A DNA stretch of 61,015 bases, taken from Bacillota bacterium (GTDB lineage: Bacteria; Bacillota; Clostridia; Christensenellales; SZUA-584). The notes under the pieces were generated by a model. The model was not told where the DNA came from. It made no database searches and saw only the letters and a list, made by a program, of their open reading frames with translations. Shown here piece by piece: positions 25,605 through 34,391 of the stretch; the first letter of the stretch is position 1; every line of letters begins with the position of its first letter. The stretch covers positions 1 to 61,015 of the forward strand of contig JAEXTV010000013.1 of assembly GCA_023406895.1 (NCBI GenBank), in the 5' to 3' direction. Made by a program: the position numbers and the translations under genes.

Positions 25605-25720
25605 AGAGTAATCGATTCAAGGCATTCCTCTCCCCCCTTCACCTATCGGCATCGGGCCCTCAATCCACTCTGTTGGACAGTCGTCAGCGAGGGGCCACGA
25701 TAAATATAAATGGTTTACCT
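25605..25720 (-). repeat. Dispersed structured element, copy 3 (diverged)
   Basis: The minus strand shares TGACGACT, GTGGATTG, CCGATAGGTGA and GGGGGAGAG with copies 1 and 2. The inner hairpin differs in sequence (CTGT-CCA-ACAG in place of ACCCT-ATA-AGGGT) but keeps pairing, and the outer stem is GCCCCT/AGGGC in place of GCCCCC/GGGGGC. It lies between the divergent marR and MFS genes. Confidence 0.6.
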
Positions 25721-25760
25721 CATCCATTCAAAATCATTCTGATACACGATGGAGGATGCA

Positions 25761-27146
25761 ATGAAAAAAACTAAAGGGATCGGCAGTTTAAGGCTTTGGG
25801 GGCTCATTTGGGGCCTCGGGCTTGCGGGCCAGCTATGCTGGAACATCGAAAACCAGTGGTTCAACACATTTATCTACGCAAAAATCGCCAAAGACTCCAA
25901 TATCGTTACGCTGATGGTCATCACAAGCGCGCTCGTCACAACGTTTGCGACGTTCTTCTTCGGCACATTGTCGGACCGCAGAGGGACAAGGCGGAAATTC
26001 ATCTCTATCGGCTATATCGTCTGGGGCTTGTTTACCATCGCTTTTGGCTTAACCGAGTTTATCAGCACCGGTGCCGTGGGTACCGTCAGCAAAATGAGCC
26101 TTCTCGCGGCTGTGCTTGTGATTCTCGCAGACGACATCATGAGCTTCTTTGGGTCCATGGGCAACGACTCGGGCTATAACGCCTGGACGAACGACATGAC
26201 AACGGATAAGAACCGCGGACAGATCGGCGCGGCGCTTGCCACACAGCCTGTGATCGGCACCATCGTGGGCACCGTTGTGGGCGGTATGCTGATCGGCAGC
26301 GATGACAACTACCAGCGCCTGTTCTGGGTGATGGGTGCTTTTGTGATCGCGATGGGCGTACTGTCGCTGCTGCTGCTCAAAGATGCTCCCGGCCTTAAGC
26401 CATATAAGGACGGGTCGTTCTGGCACCAGTTCGGCAAGGTTTTTAATTTCAAAAGCTTCTTCTCCCATAAGGAGCTTGTGCTCGTCTGCGCCGCCACAGC
26501 GCTGTTTTTTATCGCATTCAACGTGTACTTCGTTCAAATGGGCAACTGGATGATCTATTATATGGGCTTCTCTGCCGATACCATGGGGCTGATTCAAGGG
26601 CTTGGCCTGATTGCGGCCATGCTGCTTGCCATTCCGGCGGTTCGCTTTATCAACCGCAACAAAACACCTTATGTGGCCGCAGCCGCGGTTGTAATCAACA
26701 TGATCGGCCTTTGGGTACTTTACGGATTTGTGAAGCCGGGCACGGTGGATACGCAAAGCCTATTCTCGGCTGCGAATCTGCCGCTTTTCCTCGCTATATT
26801 CATGGCGGGCGCGGGGTATATACTCATCATGCAGTCGATGACCATGTGGGTCAAACAGCTGTATCCGGCTGAAAGCCGCGGACAGTTTGAAGGGGTACGC
26901 GTGATGTTTTTCACACTGATCCCCATGATTATCGGTACAAGCATCGGAAACGCCGTCATAAGAAACGGCGCGGGTACGGTGATGAACGAGTATGGCATCA
27001 CAGAGAACATTCCCACGGAAGCCATGTATCTCTGGGCAGCTTTGCTCGTGTTGCTGACCTTTGTCCCGCTGTTTTTCGCAGGCAGACACTATAACCGGCG
27101 AATTCAGCGGGAAAAAGCCGAGATGTCAGCGGGAAAGGAGAGATGA
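25761..27146 (+). CDS. MFS transporter, probable sugar or glycoside importer
   Basis: The 461-residue protein has twelve predicted membrane helices and the MFS loop motif GTLSDRRGTRRKFISIG after helix 2. The start at 25761 is preceded by GGAGG at proper distance. The N-terminal half (LAGQLCWNIENQWFNTFIY) resembles the glycoside-pentoside or SLC45-like branch. It is the first of three tightly packed genes with a DUF2804 protein and a GH2 glycosidase, so an oligosaccharide or glycoside substrate is likely. The substrate is not identifiable from sequence. Confidence 0.88.
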   Translation: MKKTKGIGSLRLWGLIWGLGLAGQLCWNIENQWFNTFIYAKIAKDSNIVTLMVITSALVTTFATFFFGTLSDRRGTRRKFISIGYIVWGLFTIAFGLTEFISTGAVGTVSKMSLLAAVLVILADDIMSFFGSMGNDSGYNAWTNDMTTDKNRGQIGAALATQPVIGTIVGTVVGGMLIGSDDNYQRLFWVMGAFVIAMGVLSLLLLKDAPGLKPYKDGSFWHQFGKVFNFKSFFSHKELVLVCAATALFFIAFNVYFVQMGNWMIYYMGFSADTMGLIQGLGLIAAMLLAIPAVRFINRNKTPYVAAAAVVINMIGLWVLYGFVKPGTVDTQSLFSAANLPLFLAIFMAGAGYILIMQSMTMWVKQLYPAESRGQFEGVRVMFFTLIPMIIGTSIGNAVIRNGAGTVMNEYGITENIPTEAMYLWAALLVLLTFVPLFFAGRHYNRRIQREKAEMSAGKER

Positions 27147-27148
27147 CC

Positions 27149-28165
27149 ATGCAAAGGGAAATCACATCCGTTCAGACGCTGCTCGATGAAAAGGGCGCTT
27201 TAATTCAGCCGGGATATGCGAGAAGGATGATGTATGAGTATAACCGCGATCAAATCAGCGCAGGCCCGTTTTCGCTCAAGGAGTGGGATTTTTATCAGAT
27301 AGTCTCGGGCGATACCGTGCTTCAGCTGACCATTGGCCATGTATCGTATGTGGCCAGCTTTTCCGTGATGCTGTTCAATATACAGACGGGAGAAAAGCGA
27401 AGCTTTACACGCATGAAGCCGCTGCCTCTGCGCACGATCGGCATGCCACGCAATCCCGAGAAGTCCAATGCGCTTGAAGTAAAAGGGAAGGACTATCACA
27501 TGCGCTTCGGCACAAGCGCCAATGAGCGCCGGCTCGTCGTTCAGGCACAGGATAAGCAGCTCGGCAATATCGATATCGACCTTGTTTTAAATAACGATCC
27601 GGAAAACGAAAAGCTCGTGATCGCCACGCCTTTCTTTAAAAGGAATCAATTCTATCTGAATTATAAAGAGAGCTACTATGGCGTGAGCGGTCGGGTGACA
27701 TTTGGCGATATGCGCATGACGCCGGGCCCTGATGCCACTGCGCTGCTGGATTGGGGACGCGGCGTGTGGCCGTTTGCGCACGAATGGTTCTGGGGGAACG
27801 GTGCCGGCTTTGTGGATGGCGTGCGCTTCGGCTTTAATATCGGCTGGGGCTTTGGCGATCTTCAATATGCGACAGAGAACATGTTTTTCTGGAACGGCAA
27901 AGCTTACAAGCTTGATCGGTTGGATGCCACGCGCGATGCGCACGACTATATGAAACCGTGGCATTTCAAAGACAATAACGGCCTGTTCGATTTCACCATG
28001 ACGCCGATTTATGACCGCTACACCGAAAACAAGATGATCGTGATCAACACGCACTGCCACCAGATATTCGGCCGCTACAACGGAACGGCTGTGCTGCCGG
28101 ACGGAAAAGTGATAGAGGTTAAAGATTTGATGGCGTTTTGTGAACACGCCGAGAACAGATGGTAA
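27149..28165 (+). CDS. DUF2804 family protein
   Basis: The protein has about 338 residues and matches the DUF2804 family, with features such as FKRNQFYLNYKES, LLDWGRGVWPFAHEWFWGNG and GFNIGWGFGDLQYATENMFF. The function of the family is not established; the fold is predicted beta-rich and resembles lipocalin-like or carotenoid-hydratase-like barrels. The start at 27149 is favoured because AAGGAG stands eight bases before it; ATG 27143 overlaps the MFS stop. The same operon carries MFS and GH2 genes, so it may act on the imported glycoside. Confidence 0.82.
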   Translation: MQREITSVQTLLDEKGALIQPGYARRMMYEYNRDQISAGPFSLKEWDFYQIVSGDTVLQLTIGHVSYVASFSVMLFNIQTGEKRSFTRMKPLPLRTIGMPRNPEKSNALEVKGKDYHMRFGTSANERRLVVQAQDKQLGNIDIDLVLNNDPENEKLVIATPFFKRNQFYLNYKESYYGVSGRVTFGDMRMTPGPDATALLDWGRGVWPFAHEWFWGNGAGFVDGVRFGFNIGWGFGDLQYATENMFFWNGKAYKLDRLDATRDAHDYMKPWHFKDNNGLFDFTMTPIYDRYTENKMIVINTHCHQIFGRYNGTAVLPDGKVIEVKDLMAFCEHAENRW

Positions 28166-29946
28166 ACCAAATGAAAAAGAAAAATGCCCTGCCGCATGAG
28201 TTATACACACGCTGGGGAGCCGCCGTCGACAAAAGCTGCCCGCTCAGCGACTATCCAAGGCCGCAGATGAGGCGAAACCACTGGCTTTGCCTGAACGGCA
28301 TTTGGCAATACGCCATATGCGATGCGGGCCAAAGCGAGCCGGAACGCTTCGACGGGGATATTGTGGTGCCTTTTTCGCCCGAAAGCCTGCTTTCCGGCGT
28401 GAAACGGCAGTTGCTGCCCGGGCAGACGCTTTGGTACAAACGCCAAGTGCAGCTGGAAAAACAGCAGGGCTATCGGCTGTTGCTGCATTTCGGCGCGGTG
28501 GATCAGCACTGCACCGTATATTGCAATGGCACATTGGCCGGGTCTCACGACGGCGGGTATTGGCCGTTCAGTTTTGACATCACGGATCTCATACAGAACG
28601 GAGAAAACATCATCACGGCAGCCGTGCGGGATGATTCGGATATCGGCGATGAAGCCTACGGCAAGCAAAAGCTGAACCGCGGCGGCATCTGGTATACGGC
28701 GCAAAGCGGCATATGGCAAACGGTTTGGATGGAACAGGTGCCTTGGCAGTATATTGAGAATATTCATATCACACCCGATTGCCGCCATGCAAAGGTTCAG
28801 CTCCATATTGACTTTGCCGATGATGCACAAATCCCTCCGTACCGCATTCAGATTTTTGGTGACGGCAAGCTCGTCTCGGAAGGCAGTTTTCAGGATGCCG
28901 CTGCCAACCTGCCTATGAAGGATTTTCGGTATTGGTCCCCGGATGACCCGTATTTATACACAGTCAGGATCACAGCCGGGCAGGACGCCGTGGAGAGCTA
29001 TTTTGGCATGCGTGAGTTTACAGTCCAGCGCGGCGATGGCGGACAAACCCGCTTTGCGCTGAACGGCAAGCCGATTTTTCAGTCCGGTCTGCTCGATCAG
29101 GGATACTGGAGCGATGGATTGTACACGCCGCCCAGCGACGAGGCGATGATATGGGAAATCAGTCAGCTGAAAAAGCTTGGGTTTAACATGCTGCGCAAGC
29201 ATATCAAAATTGAGCCGCTGCGCTGGTATTACCATTGTGACAGGCTGGGAATGCTGGTGTGGCAGGATTTCGTGAGCGGCGGCGGGCCATACAATAATTT
29301 TGTGACGCAGTATCTGCCGTTTGTGAATATCCGGCTCAGCGACAAACACTATTCGTTATTCGGACGGCGCAGCGAGTCGGGGCGCGCTGTGTTTGAACGC
29401 GACATGGCAAGAACTGTTCAGTTGCTGCAAAATACGGTAAGCCTTGCGGTGTGGGTGCCGTTTAACGAAGGCTGGGGACAGTTTGACGCCATACGCCTAT
29501 GCCAAGCCCTCAGGAAAATGGATCCCACACGGCTGATCGATCACGCGAGCGGATGGCACGATCAGGGCGGCGGCGATTTTATCAGCCGCCATATCTACTA
29601 CAAAAAATATCGCTTGCGCCGTGACAAGAAACACCGTATTCACGTCCTCAGCGAGTTTGGCGGATACAGCTGCCCGAGCAACGGGCATATGTCTTCAGAT
29701 GTGCTGTTTGGATACCACATGTACAAAAACGCGGACGATCTAACGGCCGCTTATGAAAAGCTGTACCGCGAAGAGGTGCTGTCTGCTGTAAAAAGTGGGC
29801 TGTCGGCATCGGTGTATACGCAGGTCAGTGATGTGGAAGATGAGATCAACGGAATTTTCACATATGATCGTGCTGTGATCAAGCTCAATGAGGAGACCGT
29901 ACGCCGCATGAATGAGCTGCTGACAAAATGTCCGTTGCTTGGTTAA
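28159..29946 (+). CDS. Glycoside hydrolase family 2 enzyme
   Basis: This 595-residue GH2 enzyme has a sugar-binding jelly-roll (about 30-190), an immunoglobulin-like domain (about 195-290) and a TIM barrel (about 300-595). The acid/base glutamate lies in WVPFNEGWGQFD (about residue 437) and the nucleophile in HVLSEFGGYS (about residue 499), so the enzyme should be active. No signal peptide is present, so it acts inside the cell on an imported substrate. It is shorter than LacZ and lacks the C-terminal domains. Whether it is a beta-galactosidase, glucuronidase or mannosidase cannot be decided. The start overlaps the DUF2804 stop; 28171 is an alternative. Confidence 0.9.
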   Translation: MVNQMKKKNALPHELYTRWGAAVDKSCPLSDYPRPQMRRNHWLCLNGIWQYAICDAGQSEPERFDGDIVVPFSPESLLSGVKRQLLPGQTLWYKRQVQLEKQQGYRLLLHFGAVDQHCTVYCNGTLAGSHDGGYWPFSFDITDLIQNGENIITAAVRDDSDIGDEAYGKQKLNRGGIWYTAQSGIWQTVWMEQVPWQYIENIHITPDCRHAKVQLHIDFADDAQIPPYRIQIFGDGKLVSEGSFQDAAANLPMKDFRYWSPDDPYLYTVRITAGQDAVESYFGMREFTVQRGDGGQTRFALNGKPIFQSGLLDQGYWSDGLYTPPSDEAMIWEISQLKKLGFNMLRKHIKIEPLRWYYHCDRLGMLVWQDFVSGGGPYNNFVTQYLPFVNIRLSDKHYSLFGRRSESGRAVFERDMARTVQLLQNTVSLAVWVPFNEGWGQFDAIRLCQALRKMDPTRLIDHASGWHDQGGGDFISRHIYYKKYRLRRDKKHRIHVLSEFGGYSCPSNGHMSSDVLFGYHMYKNADDLTAAYEKLYREEVLSAVKSGLSASVYTQVSDVEDEINGIFTYDRAVIKLNEETVRRMNELLTKCPLLG

Positions 29947-30118
29947 TCTGTGTGATTTTTTCTCATAATTTACATTTTTTTGCTTCACCATATCCTTCCT
30001 AGTTTATTAATTAATTGAAATGACATCACCCGTCTTATCCGTCGGCCTGACGGTATCCGCGTCATTTCAGAGTGTGGCCCCATACAAGCATTACGCCTTC
30101 TCCTCTGGGACAAGGCTT

Positions 30119-30409
30119 TCACCGACATGCTTGACACATGGCAGCGATAGGATTGGGCAAGATTTCATCAAATATGGAATATTCAATGCCGCAGCTTTTC
30201 AAGCCTTCAATCGTTTTATCAATCAAACCGAGGCGTCGAATTGTGCCGTCTGATACTATGAGCACCCTGCGATAACCTTGATCGCTGCAATACTTCGGTA
30301 CATCCCCTCGGCATCCCGCATACATCGTGTATTCGGGTGTGATTTTCTTCAGTTTTCGAAAGAAGACTTTAACAATGGGCATATATATCTTCATCAATGT
30401 GCATCCCAT
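30119..30409 (-). pseudogene. Truncated iron-containing alcohol dehydrogenase fragment
   Basis: The first about 90 residues read like the N-terminal Rossmann part of an Fe-ADH (RVLIVSDGTIRRLGLIDKTI, FDEILPNP), and then the frame ends. A complete enzyme needs about 380 residues and the space downstream is taken by other DNA. It starts 12 bases after the aldehyde dehydrogenase stop with an AAAGAGG site, so an aldehyde-alcohol operon was probably cut by a deletion or rearrangement. Confidence 0.75.
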
Positions 30410-30421
30410 ATCATAGCCTCT

Positions 30422-31786
30422 TTATTTCAAGAACTTACGAATTAAGATGTCCTTTTTATCTGCATAAGGACGGTAGCGCATTGGAATATCAGGGCAAAAA
30501 TGCTTTCTTACAATGCTGCGTTTATGGGAGAAGGTATCAAAGCTGAATTTGCCGTGATAGCTGCCCATTCCCGACTCGCCGACACCGCCAAAGCCCATAT
30601 GCGGCGTGGCCAGATGAATAATGGTATCGTTGACACAACCGCCGCCAAAGGAGCAATTGTCGAGTATTTTCTTCTCAACCGCATGGCTCTTGGTAAATAG
30701 ATAAAAGGCAAGCGGTTTGGGTTTTAAGCGAATATAGTCAATGCAAAAATCAAGCGTTTCAAATTCAATCATCGGTAAAATCGGGCCGAAAATTTCTTCT
30801 TGCATAATGGGACTTTCAACGCTGACATTATCAAGGAGTGTCGGCTCGATGAAGCGCTGCTTGGCATCACTCTTGCCTCCAATGACGATGCTTTCTCCTT
30901 GCATCAAACCGATCAGACGGTTAAAATGCTTATCGTTGACGATATGAGGAAAATCACTCATATCACCGTTTGGAAAGAATTCGGACAAAACCTTATTATA
31001 ACACGCGATAAATTTTGTCTTGACACTCTTTTGAATAAGAAGATAATCGGGGGCAACACAAGTCTGCCCGGCATTAAGAGTTTTGCCAAATGCGATTCGG
31101 CGTGCGCCCACTTCGATATCAGCACTCTCCTCCACAATGACGGGACTTTTTCCGCCAAGCTCGAGGGAGATAGGTGTGAGGTGCTTGGACGCCGCTTCCA
31201 TAACGTGCTTGCCGACAGATTCGCTGCCCGTAAAGAAAATATAGTCAAATTTCTGTTCCAGAAGTGCAGTATTTTGCTCTCTGCCGCCTTCCACCACCGT
31301 GATATATTCGGGTGAAAAAGTATCAGAGATGATTTTCGCCACGGCGGAACTCACAGATGGCGCATACGCAGAGGGCTTGATGACGGCACAGTTACCCGCG
31401 GAAATTGCACCAATCAAAGGCGAAAAACAAAGCTGCATCGGATAATTCCAAGGCGCCATAATAAGTGCTACACCATATGGTTCGGGAGACACAAAACTCT
31501 TTGACCAAAACTGTGCGATAGGCGTAGGAACACGCTTATTTTTCACCCATTTATGCAGATGGCGGAGGTGATAGCCGATTTCATCATAAATAATACCGAT
31601 TTCACAAAGATACGACTCGGATTGAGGCTTGTTCAAATCAGCAAGCAAAGATTGATTCAATAACTCTTCATTAGCCTTGATTGCCGCCTTCAGTTTGCAA
31701 AGCGCTTCTTTGCGAAAGGCAAGTGACCGTGTCGCTCCGCTTTCGAAATACTTTCTTTGTTTTTCTGCTATTTCTGTGATATGCAT
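30422..31786 (-). CDS. NAD(P)-dependent aldehyde dehydrogenase
   Basis: The protein has 454 residues, of the short fatty-aldehyde/coniferyl-type ALDH class. The Rossmann region has APWNYPMQLCFSPLIGAI and FTGSESVGKHV. The general base Glu lies in LELGGKSP, and the nucleophile Cys in NAGQTCVAPDYLL. The C-terminal hydrophobic segments and HMGFGGVGESGMGSYHGK are normal. It oxidises aldehydes to acids, likely medium or long chain for this subgroup. Base composition is more AT-rich than that of the neighbours, and it is flanked by remnants (a truncated ADH and a dead peroxiredoxin fragment), which suggests acquisition or rearrangement here. Confidence 0.92.
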   Translation of the reverse strand: MHITEIAEKQRKYFESGATRSLAFRKEALCKLKAAIKANEELLNQSLLADLNKPQSESYLCEIGIIYDEIGYHLRHLHKWVKNKRVPTPIAQFWSKSFVSPEPYGVALIMAPWNYPMQLCFSPLIGAISAGNCAVIKPSAYAPSVSSAVAKIISDTFSPEYITVVEGGREQNTALLEQKFDYIFFTGSESVGKHVMEAASKHLTPISLELGGKSPVIVEESADIEVGARRIAFGKTLNAGQTCVAPDYLLIQKSVKTKFIACYNKVLSEFFPNGDMSDFPHIVNDKHFNRLIGLMQGESIVIGGKSDAKQRFIEPTLLDNVSVESPIMQEEIFGPILPMIEFETLDFCIDYIRLKPKPLAFYLFTKSHAVEKKILDNCSFGGGCVNDTIIHLATPHMGFGGVGESGMGSYHGKFSFDTFSHKRSIVRKHFCPDIPMRYRPYADKKDILIRKFLK

Positions 31787-31978
31787 CTGTGTACCTCCTT
31801 CATGTATCAGTTTTGTTGTGTTTTATAATTGTTAAAAACTTTATATGTGCAATCATTCTCACGTTCATTTTATTGCTCATTCGTAAAGCCTGTCAAGCCG
31901 ACCACGCATGCAGATTAGCGCCAACGGCTCGGTTCTTGAGCCCATCGAGAATGCCGGGTCAGAACCTTCAGCTTAACG

Positions 31979-32187
31979 TCAGTTTCTTCCATGCATTTAT
32001 CGCTCGCGTCGAGCCGCTGCTTCGCTTCTCCTACCGTCTGCAGTGACGGAATGATCGTCGGGAATCCCGGACGCCAGTTATCCGGTGCCGCGATCTTATT
32101 GCGTTCTGTCGTCTGCCGCGCATCCGGCAGGCGTCAAATATCGGCGATGTTGCGACCGTTTGTCAACGGATAAATCAACTTGGCGCG
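31979..32187 (-). pseudogene. Peroxiredoxin 3'-end remnant with in-frame stop
   Basis: Read on the minus strand, this stretch encodes AKLIYPLTNGRN, a TGA in place of the leucine seen in the 60.8 kb gene, then NWRPGFPTIIPSLQT and GEAKQRLD. This is the C-terminal part of the same 1-Cys peroxiredoxin. About 24 bases encoding the DWYLCYNQP end are deleted. The upstream edge joins a terminator-like GCGCCGGAC hairpin at 32190-32222. It is clearly non-functional. Confidence 0.85.
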
Positions 32188-32189
32188 CT

Positions 32190-32222
32190 GTATCACAAAA
32201 AAGCGCCGGACCCCTCCAGCGC
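32190..32222 (-). repeat. TATCACAAAA-GCGCCGGAC terminator-like repeat
   Basis: TATCACAAAAAAGCGCCGGAC followed by TCCAGCGCTTTC (broken here after 20 bases by definition of the stem) repeats, with small changes, the segments at 51551-51590 and 60723-60755. It forms the hairpin AGCGCCGGA / TCCAGCGCT with poly-T on the minus strand. Confidence 0.6.
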
Positions 32223-32572
32223 TTTCGCCCGGAAACGGAATCTCGATGCCCATGTTTTGATATATGTTAATGATCCACGCGATATGTGAAGCCTGCGTCG
32301 TAGAATGTGGCTTAGGAGCGGTAGGCCTATGGTTCGAAACACATCAGTCGGGAAACTGAATGTGCCTATTTAAATGGGTTTTGCGCGTTTACACTGTGTC
32401 TATTGGGTCAAACAACTAACCGTTAATCTATGTTATACTACAGAAAATGCAGTATAAATGTCGTAAAACAAAATCGGTTGTCCAGCCGCTTAGAATTTGC
32501 AAAGAGAACTTCGAAAAATCGAAGCCCTCTTAGCACAAATCTATATAACCTGTTTCGATTTCGCTCCTTGCC
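32223..32572. other. Non-coding region, nothing recognised
   Basis: About 350 bases of degenerate-looking DNA between the peroxiredoxin remnant and the last gene of the selenium cluster. A tRNA T-loop-like string near 32335 does not extend to a tRNA. No credible open frame was seen. Confidence 0.4.
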
Positions 32573-32845
32573 TCAGCAATATCTGTCCCGACGAGACTTT
32601 ATCTGTCCAATCAGCGGCACAATGCCTTGATGCGGCGCATTGTGCCGCTCGATGAAAGCCCGCGCTTCCTCGATGTATTCGGGGTTCACAAGCAGCGACA
32701 TGCCGCAGGATAGCTTCTCCTGAATCGAGCGCGGCGCTGGTGCAATGCGGTGAGGTATCCCTTCCGCCAGCATTAATTCATGCAGCGCCATGCCTTGGGT
32801 ATAGTTCTCAAAGAGTATGTAGTATCTTAAATCCGTCTCACTCAT
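32573..32845 (-). CDS. DUF3343 putative Se/S carrier-like protein (second copy)
   Basis: The protein has about 90 residues. The DUF3343 pattern is clear: RYYILFENYTQGMALHELM, then IPHRIAPAPRSIQEKLSCGM with the conserved Cys-Gly pair. The family is small, ferredoxin-fold-like, and found beside selenium genes; a role as selenium or sulfur carrier is proposed, not proven. The ATG at 32845 overlaps the end of the double-cubane gene (ATGAGTGA), so translation is coupled. It is the last gene of the cluster. A paralogue is at 34159-34389. Confidence 0.85.
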   Translation of the reverse strand: MSETDLRYYILFENYTQGMALHELMLAEGIPHRIAPAPRSIQEKLSCGMSLLVNPEYIEEARAFIERHNAPHQGIVPLIGQIKSRRDRYC

Positions 32846-34112
32846 TGAGCATTTCAATGAACGCACCGATGCGGGTACGCAGCTGCTCAGCATCTGTGTC
32901 GGTGTAATCCGTTTCGAGGCTCAGTACCGGTACACCGGCTTCCTTAAGCGCCTTTGATACCGAATACTTCTCGGTGTCATATAGACAGCAGAACTTCAAG
33001 CTGCAGTCGATCACGCCGTCCGCTTTGTATTCCTTCACCTTACGCAGTATATCATCGATGCGACCGGTGTTGGGCGTGAAGCAGGCGCAGTTATTCTTCA
33101 TATATCGCTCGGAGAGCGCCATGAACTGCCCGTCCAGCGTGGTTTCCGTCTCGTCCACCAGATTCTCAAAATAACGGGTACCGGTGCACATCTCCTCGCA
33201 GACGACCGCCGCGCCGCTGGTTTCGATAATATTGTGCAGCTTCCAGTTGGGCACAGCAAGCGGCGTACCGGTCACGAGTATCCGCTTTGTCCCAACGGGC
33301 ACCACACTGACGCCATCCTTAATCCGCTGTTCCAGCTCGTCTGCCAGCCGGTTGCACATTTTTGCGCAGCGCTCGGGGTCGTCAAAGAATGCGATCTGTA
33401 TCATCAGCAGCGCGTCGCGGCCGGAAATTGGCAGACATTCCGACTTACGTGCGTTATAAACGCGCTGAATCGCTTTGCGCTTATCGTTGACGATCCGGAT
33501 GGCATCAGCCAATTTCGCGACGGTGATTTCGTTACCGGTGAATTTCTCCACCACCTTTGCAAAATCCGCAATCTCGTCCTTCCATTTGAGAATATCCTTC
33601 TCCCGCTTCATCTGCGGAACGTCCATGATGTGCATCGGGATATCTTCACCCAGAATCTCGTATGCCTTCTTCTTGCCGTCACATGTGGTCTCGCCCACGT
33701 ACATATCGGCAATACGGAAGAACGGGCAGGTTTTGCCCAGCCGCGCGCCCACCGACGCCTTGATCAGCGAACAGGTGCTCTTGGGCAGCACCGCCTCGCC
33801 CGCTGGCACCCAAAACTGCGAGCCGCCGCACAGACCTGTCACAATACCGTTTGCCGCAATCACCACTTCGTCCGGCACAAATACGCAGAACGTGCCAAAC
33901 ACCTTGCGCCCCTGCTTTTGCGCTTCCACCAGCTCTGCGGGGCGTATACCGTGCACCTCCGAGATCACCAGATCCCAAAAGTCCATGCCTGTTGGTCTAT
34001 TCTCCTGCGACATAAAGACATCACCCACCGCAGTGGGCAGCACCTGACACAGCAAATCGTGTGTTTCCAGGTCCATCCCGAGGTCCTTCCACATCTGTAC
34101 GTAATCCGACAC
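32838..34112 (-). CDS. Double-cubane-cluster anaerobic reductase (2-hydroxyacyl-CoA dehydratase family, YjiM-like)
   Basis: The 424-residue protein belongs to the HgdB/BadD superfamily but acts without a second subunit. Cysteines in GTFCVFVPDE, PKSTCSLIKAS, GKTCPFF, CEEMCTGTRYF and FCCLYDTEKY are in the positions expected for the ligands of the [8Fe-9S] double-cubane cluster. Characterised relatives reduce small molecules such as acetylene at very low potential when an ATP-driven activase feeds electrons; their physiological substrate is unknown. The start is GTG with GAGGAGG upstream. The activase (36218-36985) is in the same cluster, interleaved with selenium genes. Confidence 0.88.
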   Translation of the reverse strand: MSDYVQMWKDLGMDLETHDLLCQVLPTAVGDVFMSQENRPTGMDFWDLVISEVHGIRPAELVEAQKQGRKVFGTFCVFVPDEVVIAANGIVTGLCGGSQFWVPAGEAVLPKSTCSLIKASVGARLGKTCPFFRIADMYVGETTCDGKKKAYEILGEDIPMHIMDVPQMKREKDILKWKDEIADFAKVVEKFTGNEITVAKLADAIRIVNDKRKAIQRVYNARKSECLPISGRDALLMIQIAFFDDPERCAKMCNRLADELEQRIKDGVSVVPVGTKRILVTGTPLAVPNWKLHNIIETSGAAVVCEEMCTGTRYFENLVDETETTLDGQFMALSERYMKNNCACFTPNTGRIDDILRKVKEYKADGVIDCSLKFCCLYDTEKYSVSKALKEAGVPVLSLETDYTDTDAEQLRTRIGAFIEMLNE

Positions 34113-34144
34113 TCTTCATCCTCCTCACATATATTTCACGGTCT

Positions 34145-34183
34145 TTCATACCATCAGTTCATACCATCAGTTCATACCATCCG
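34145..34183. repeat. Three tandem copies of a 13-bp unit at the DUF3343 stop codon
   Basis: The unit TTCATACCATCAG occurs at 34145, 34158 and 34171 (the last copy has one change). On the minus strand the DUF3343 frame enters the first unit and stops in the second. Because 13 is not a multiple of three, copy number would alter the C-terminus. Confidence 0.85.
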
Positions 34184-34389
34184 TCTGTCTCTATACCGGC
34201 ATCACGTGCGGTCATTTCAATCACATCCCGCGCATCCGGCGGTGCGCTCCACGCCATACCGCAGCCTGCGGTGATGTCCCGCGGTACAGGTATCAACCGC
34301 CCGGGTACGTTCCGCTCCGCGCACACCTTCTCCAGCGCCATCGCAGCTGTTGTGGTGTGAAACGTCACAATCAGCCGGAGCTGTTTCAT
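34159..34389 (-). CDS. DUF3343 putative Se/S carrier-like protein (first copy)
   Basis: The protein has about 76 residues: RLIVTFHTTTAAMALEKVC, RLIPVPRDITAGCGMAW. The Cys-Gly-Met motif is the conserved feature of the family. The ATG at 34389 follows the cysteine desulfurase stop by two bases. It lies between the desulfurase and the double-cubane protein, consistent with a carrier passing sulfur or selenium between them; this is inference. The C-terminus lies in a 13-bp tandem repeat. Confidence 0.83.
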   Translation of the reverse strand: MKQLRLIVTFHTTTAAMALEKVCAERNVPGRLIPVPRDITAGCGMAWSAPPDARDVIEMTARDAGIETDGWYELMV

Positions 34390-34391
34390 CC

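Noticed and set aside
31979..32187. TGA in the peroxiredoxin remnant as a selenocysteine codon
   Set aside because: The intact copy has leucine (TTG) here and the fragment has a deletion; it is a simple nonsense change despite the nearby selD.
32300..32370. tRNA-like string (GGTTCGAAAC) near 32335
   Set aside because: No acceptor, D or anticodon stem can be drawn around it.
33234..34274. 346-codon plus-strand open frame across the double-cubane gene
   Set aside because: Antisense shadow of a conserved gene with all its cluster cysteines.
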